NCBI GenBank assembly: GCA_964019165.1
Contig: OZ025272.1
Location: 11,918,031-11,982,030, forward strand
Direction of reading: 5' to 3'
DNA length: 64,000 nucleotides
Source of the DNA: Mastigias papua
Taxonomy: Eukaryota > Cnidaria > Scyphozoa > Rhizostomeae > Mastigiidae
This document shows, one piece after another, positions 43,807 to 64,000 of this stretch (positions are counted from its first letter, which is position 1; every line of letters starts with the position of its first letter). The notes under the pieces were generated by a model that worked only from the letters and a program-made list of their open reading frames with translations, did not search any database and was not told where the DNA came from. The translations under genes were made by a program, and so were the position numbers.

Positions 43807-44593
43807 TACTCTCAAGTGCCTAGTTGCCGGGGGGGTCGCAATTAGCGGGGGAGTTGGAATTGTTTGAAAAATTCAATTAGCGGGGGGGGTTGGAATTGTT
43901 TGGAAACTTCAATTAATGGGTGTCGGATTTAGTGGGGGGGGGCTGCTTTTGTGCATTCATATTAATAAGTAGATTTTAAAAAGTATTCTAAGCTGGTATG
44001 CATTTTCCATTTACGGAGCAAATTTCCTCAGCAACTATGGCTTCAATATTTCAGTGTAATAAGTAACCAATAATGGAAAATCAGTTTGAACAATATCAAT
44101 AGAACAATTATGTAGCTATGAAAGTGTGATATAAATTCCCAATATCATGTGGTATAAACTTTTTGCTTATGGCATCGTATCGATTCTTTTTTAAACATTT
44201 CAGCGCATTCCCCTAGCTTTTGCTTCTCTGGCAATGTATACTTCTCCAACTGAGGAACAAAGTTTCTTCTGCTTGACTCATTGTTGTCTTCCATCATGTA
44301 TATCATTGTTGACTCATAGTTGCATTGCATGGACTATCATATGTACTAAATGGTTTTAGAACACGTCATACTGACTTACATTGGGCTATGCTTAGAAATG
44401 TCTCCCCTTTGAAGATACATCTTTGTAGCTTTTTCCATCCTTAAGGACGACAATTGTTACAAATTCTAATAGTCAAGTGACAACGCAAAATATGTTAAAA
44501 ATAATTGCCGGGGGGTCCTAATAAGAGCGGGGGGTTGGAAAAATTTTCAAAAATTAATTAGCGGGGGGGGTGGGAATTAGGCACTTAAGAGTA
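43807..44593. mobile_element. 787-bp G-rich TIR element
   Basis: Begins TACTCTCAAGTGCCTAGTTG and ends with the inverted form (TACTCTTAAGTGCCTAATTC). Inside each end are repeated AATTAGCGGGGG blocks. No transposase recognised. Confidence 0.6.
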
Positions 44594-45456
44594 GGCACCT
44601 AACGCAGATCGGGGGGCATCGTATCAAATTATGATATAAAACAGCTATTTTATACATCTCGAAGTACCATCTCAGAAATAATAAGGGCCCTGCCCCCTGC
44701 CCCGTCCCTGCCTATGGGCATGATTCCAATGTTGCTTTGTCTTCATCCATCAGCATCTGCCGACGAAGTAGTTGTTGATCTTTCAGGTTATGCCAATTTG
44801 TTTGGAAGGCAGAGTGAAGGGAAGTATGAGCCGGGGAAGACAGGCAAAATTTTCTTCAGGGCCTTGTGACGATAACAGGCATGACGATGATGGAACAGCC
44901 GCGGTTTGCACACGACAGGGATGTTTTGAAGAACATGGTCCCCATCATGCTCTTATATGGCACGCAAAGAAGATTGACAAAAACGCAAACTATAAATTCA
45001 GAGTTAATAGATTCCATATAACATAAGCGACGAACATTGATTAGCTTGGAGCCAGTTTGAATGTTTGCAGAATCCCTTTTCAGGGAAATGCTTCACATAG
45101 TATGTGATACGAAGACCTTCAGGCCCAAGTGCACTTAACTTTTCCCGAAATTGAAGCAGAGAGTTTCTTAGAATTTTCTTAACTTTTATTGGAGTAAATT
45201 GGCTAAAAGAGGTTACTATTATTTGTTATAAAAAGTTTGATCTTTGTTAACCAAGATTAATCAAAGAAAAGTTTTGATCTTTGTAAAGGAGCTTATAAAG
45301 AATGAGCTAATATCGATTTCTCGCACGTAAAAAGGTGAATTTTGAACCTTTATTTTCTTAGCATTTTCTTAAGATTTGTGCTTTTTGAGCCTCATTTCCT
45401 ATAAAAACAAAATGTGTAATGTCAGTAAATGGCCCTTCAATAATAGCTCAAAGGTT

Positions 45457-45790
45457 CTAAACAATTTTCATTCGATCCTCCGTCACGGTAACTTCTGAAT
45501 ACATTTCCTCGACACTGGGTTCGTCTACATTGCTGACTTTACATAAAGTACTGCTATGTTTGTCCAGAGCATTCGGATGGTAACATTTCTTGTGGCGCCG
45601 TATAGCTGCTTCAATGTGCCAGTAGCTGCAACATTCTTGACAAATTCCTCTTTTCAATTTACCCTTCCTCCTTTCTGCCTGCTTCTGATACCCAGTCAGA
45701 TTATAAGAAATGTACAAGGGCTCAATCCGATGGATTGTGACAAAGGAAAATCCACGTTCTAAATCTTCAAGTTCAGATGTAATCTTGATG
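45457..45790 (-). CDS. unidentified open frame with C2H2-like motif
   Basis: Minus-strand frame containing LERGFSFVTIHRIEPLYISY and then GICQECCSYWHIEAAIRRHK, a possible C-x2-C ... H-x4-5-H zinc finger. No start with good context and no neighbouring exon, so it may be a fragment of a mobile element protein. I do not recognise the family. Confidence 0.3.
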
Positions 45791-46097
45791 TTAGTATGGC
45801 ATGTTGCTAAGGGTAGACTGTACGCGAATGAACGTATACTATTGCTAGTGTGGTTTTCTGCATTGGTGGTATTGCGTACGCACAGCTTGCTTGGACCCCA
45901 TTCCCCTTTGTACGCAAAAATACGCCTGTCACTTAACCCCCTCCCCCCTTTGTGCGTACGTACTATGTGGATGCCCCCCCCCGTGATCTATTGGCTTTGC
46001 CCCGCAGAGAGCCATCCAGCTTCCTCCTCTACTTCCTTCATCAGATATGATTGAACTTTGTCGACGGTCCCGGAGGTTTTAATAATCATGCGTAATC

Positions 46098-63037
<16,940 letters not shown>

Positions 63038-63281
63038 GCCAATGAGTTGATGAGCCAATGAGACAATATATCATAGGATATCAGTGCCATCATATCACAT
63101 CACTGATATCATACAGCTTATCACATCAATCGTATCATATCACCATTTAAAATGTATAACAGCAACACACTATAAAATGCAACGATTGCTTGTCACTTTC
63201 GATTTGCTGACATTTTGATAGTATGCAGATTTTGGAATATTCTGGTTCATTATTTGTTGCTACCGTTATAAAACGTATTTA

Positions 63282-63287
63282 AATAAA
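63282..63287 (+). terminator. poly(A) signal of gene C
   Basis: AATAAA 245 nt after the stop codon; the first canonical signal in the 3' flank. Confidence 0.6.
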
Positions 63288-64000
63288 CCCTAATTGGTGC
63301 ACAATTGACCGTTTGGGATGGTTTGCCAAGATTCATTCTTTCTAGCCACCAAACATATCGTCAATGAGTTTTAATGACATTCAGAATACGTCTGCCGGCG
63401 GCAACAAGAAAGCAGTAAAAGCATTGAGCCGACTTTTCTAAACAAAAGTATCTTCAATTCACTCATTTAAAACGAATCCCACATCATGATGATATAACGT
63501 TCCTTTAATTTCTCATTGATGAGTCAACTGTTCGGAACCAAAACAGGCCTGCGTGTATAGCATTTTCCGTTAGAAAAACCTTAGCCCATTGATTTCGCTA
63601 ACATTAATGATAATATTGTCATTTACCATTCTGACGTCACATCTCACCGTAGGTTGTTTGATAGAGCTGGCTGATCCCATACAAGCCCACCCATCGTAGC
63701 AACGGCCCACCCATATAAGTGGAAGTTTGCCCATCTAAACACAGCCCACCCGCTGTTTCTAAGCCTTGAGTGCTTTCGGTTTTATGCACTGAAGATGTTA
63801 AGGGTTTGCTTTCCAATTTTTGCAGGATATGAACTTACCAATGAGTTAGGATAACCCACCTAAAAATATGAATATATATATATATATATATAGCATCTCC
63901 CCAGGCTAAACTTATTGCGAGGTGATCGCCCCCCCCCCTCGACCCCTCTGCAAAAAAAGAAAATATGTACTCCAAATCTTATGCTAAAATATACTCTATA
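63288..64000. other. 3' flank of gene C, no gene seen
   Basis: Contains several GCCCACCC motifs around 63685-63755 and an AT tract at 63870-63892. No exon or transposon recognised. Confidence 0.5.

Larger units (their letters stand above)
42129..46097. promoter_or_regulatory. divergent spacer between genes B and C
   Basis: Both genes start here and run outward, so their promoters must lie in this 4 kb. I see no clear core promoter motif. The space is largely filled by the LINE fragment (42540-43480), the G-rich TIR element (43807-44593) and an unidentified minus-strand frame (45457-45790). Confidence 0.45.

Overview
The window is animal (metazoan) nuclear DNA: AT-rich, with introns, microsatellites and many kinds of transposon remnant. 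It contains no prokaryotic operon, rRNA gene or CRISPR array. The proteins encoded (CUB, MAM, thrombospondin type 1, EGF-like) are extracellular modules typical of animals. I cannot name the species; an invertebrate is likely because P-element/THAP, Penelope-like, hAT, pogo and LINE remnants occur together.

Three related multi-exon genes dominate. Gene A (minus strand, 12885 down to 1019, continuing off the left edge) and gene B (minus strand, 42128 to 20360, complete) lie in tandem. Gene C (plus strand, 46098 to 63037) is divergent from B across about 4 kb. I rebuilt 42 coding exons from splice sites. Almost every intron is phase 1; the only phase-0 intron is the second one inside each MAM domain. 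The exon lengths add up to an open frame in all three genes (B about 1836 residues; C about 825, or 843 with a possible mini-exon; A at least 956). Each first exon encodes a short acidic/polar N-terminus, a basic stop and one transmembrane helix with a shared Pro-x-x-Ile-Trp motif, so all three are predicted type II membrane proteins. The ectodomains are: A = half-EGF, 3 TSP1, MAM, at least 4 CUB; B = half-EGF, 3 TSP1, MAM, 12 CUB; C = MAM, 5 CUB. No protease, kinase or other enzymatic domain is visible. The likely role is cell-surface binding or adhesion, but the ligand is unknown.

The CUB exons fall into two subtypes that alternate strictly (I, II, I, II ...) in all three genes and end in a distinct terminal type in B and C. 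This implies growth by duplication of two-exon units. Subtype I keeps the Asp/Glu residues expected of calcium-binding CUBs; subtype II mostly does not.

In gene C the first CUB exon is split by a complete 4319-bp P element (49905-54223). It has perfect 25-bp terminal inverted repeats, a perfect 8-bp target duplication, 12-bp subterminal inverted repeats and an intact two-exon THAP9-like transposase of about 867 residues. Removing the element and one target copy restores an in-frame CUB exon, so the insertion looks very recent and may be polymorphic.

Layout: 1-12885 gene A; 12886-20359 a transposon-rich spacer (a 2.4-kb TIR element, a Tc1/mariner fossil, a foldback element, TG/TATG repeats); 20360-42128 gene B; 42129-46097 a spacer with a LINE 3' end and a G-rich TIR element; 46098-63037 gene C; 63038-64000 the 3' flank. 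Introns hold hAT MITEs, a pogo MITE nested in a hAT MITE nested in a LINE fossil, a Penelope-like RT fossil, tRNA-like SINEs, GAT-flanked repeats and hairpins.
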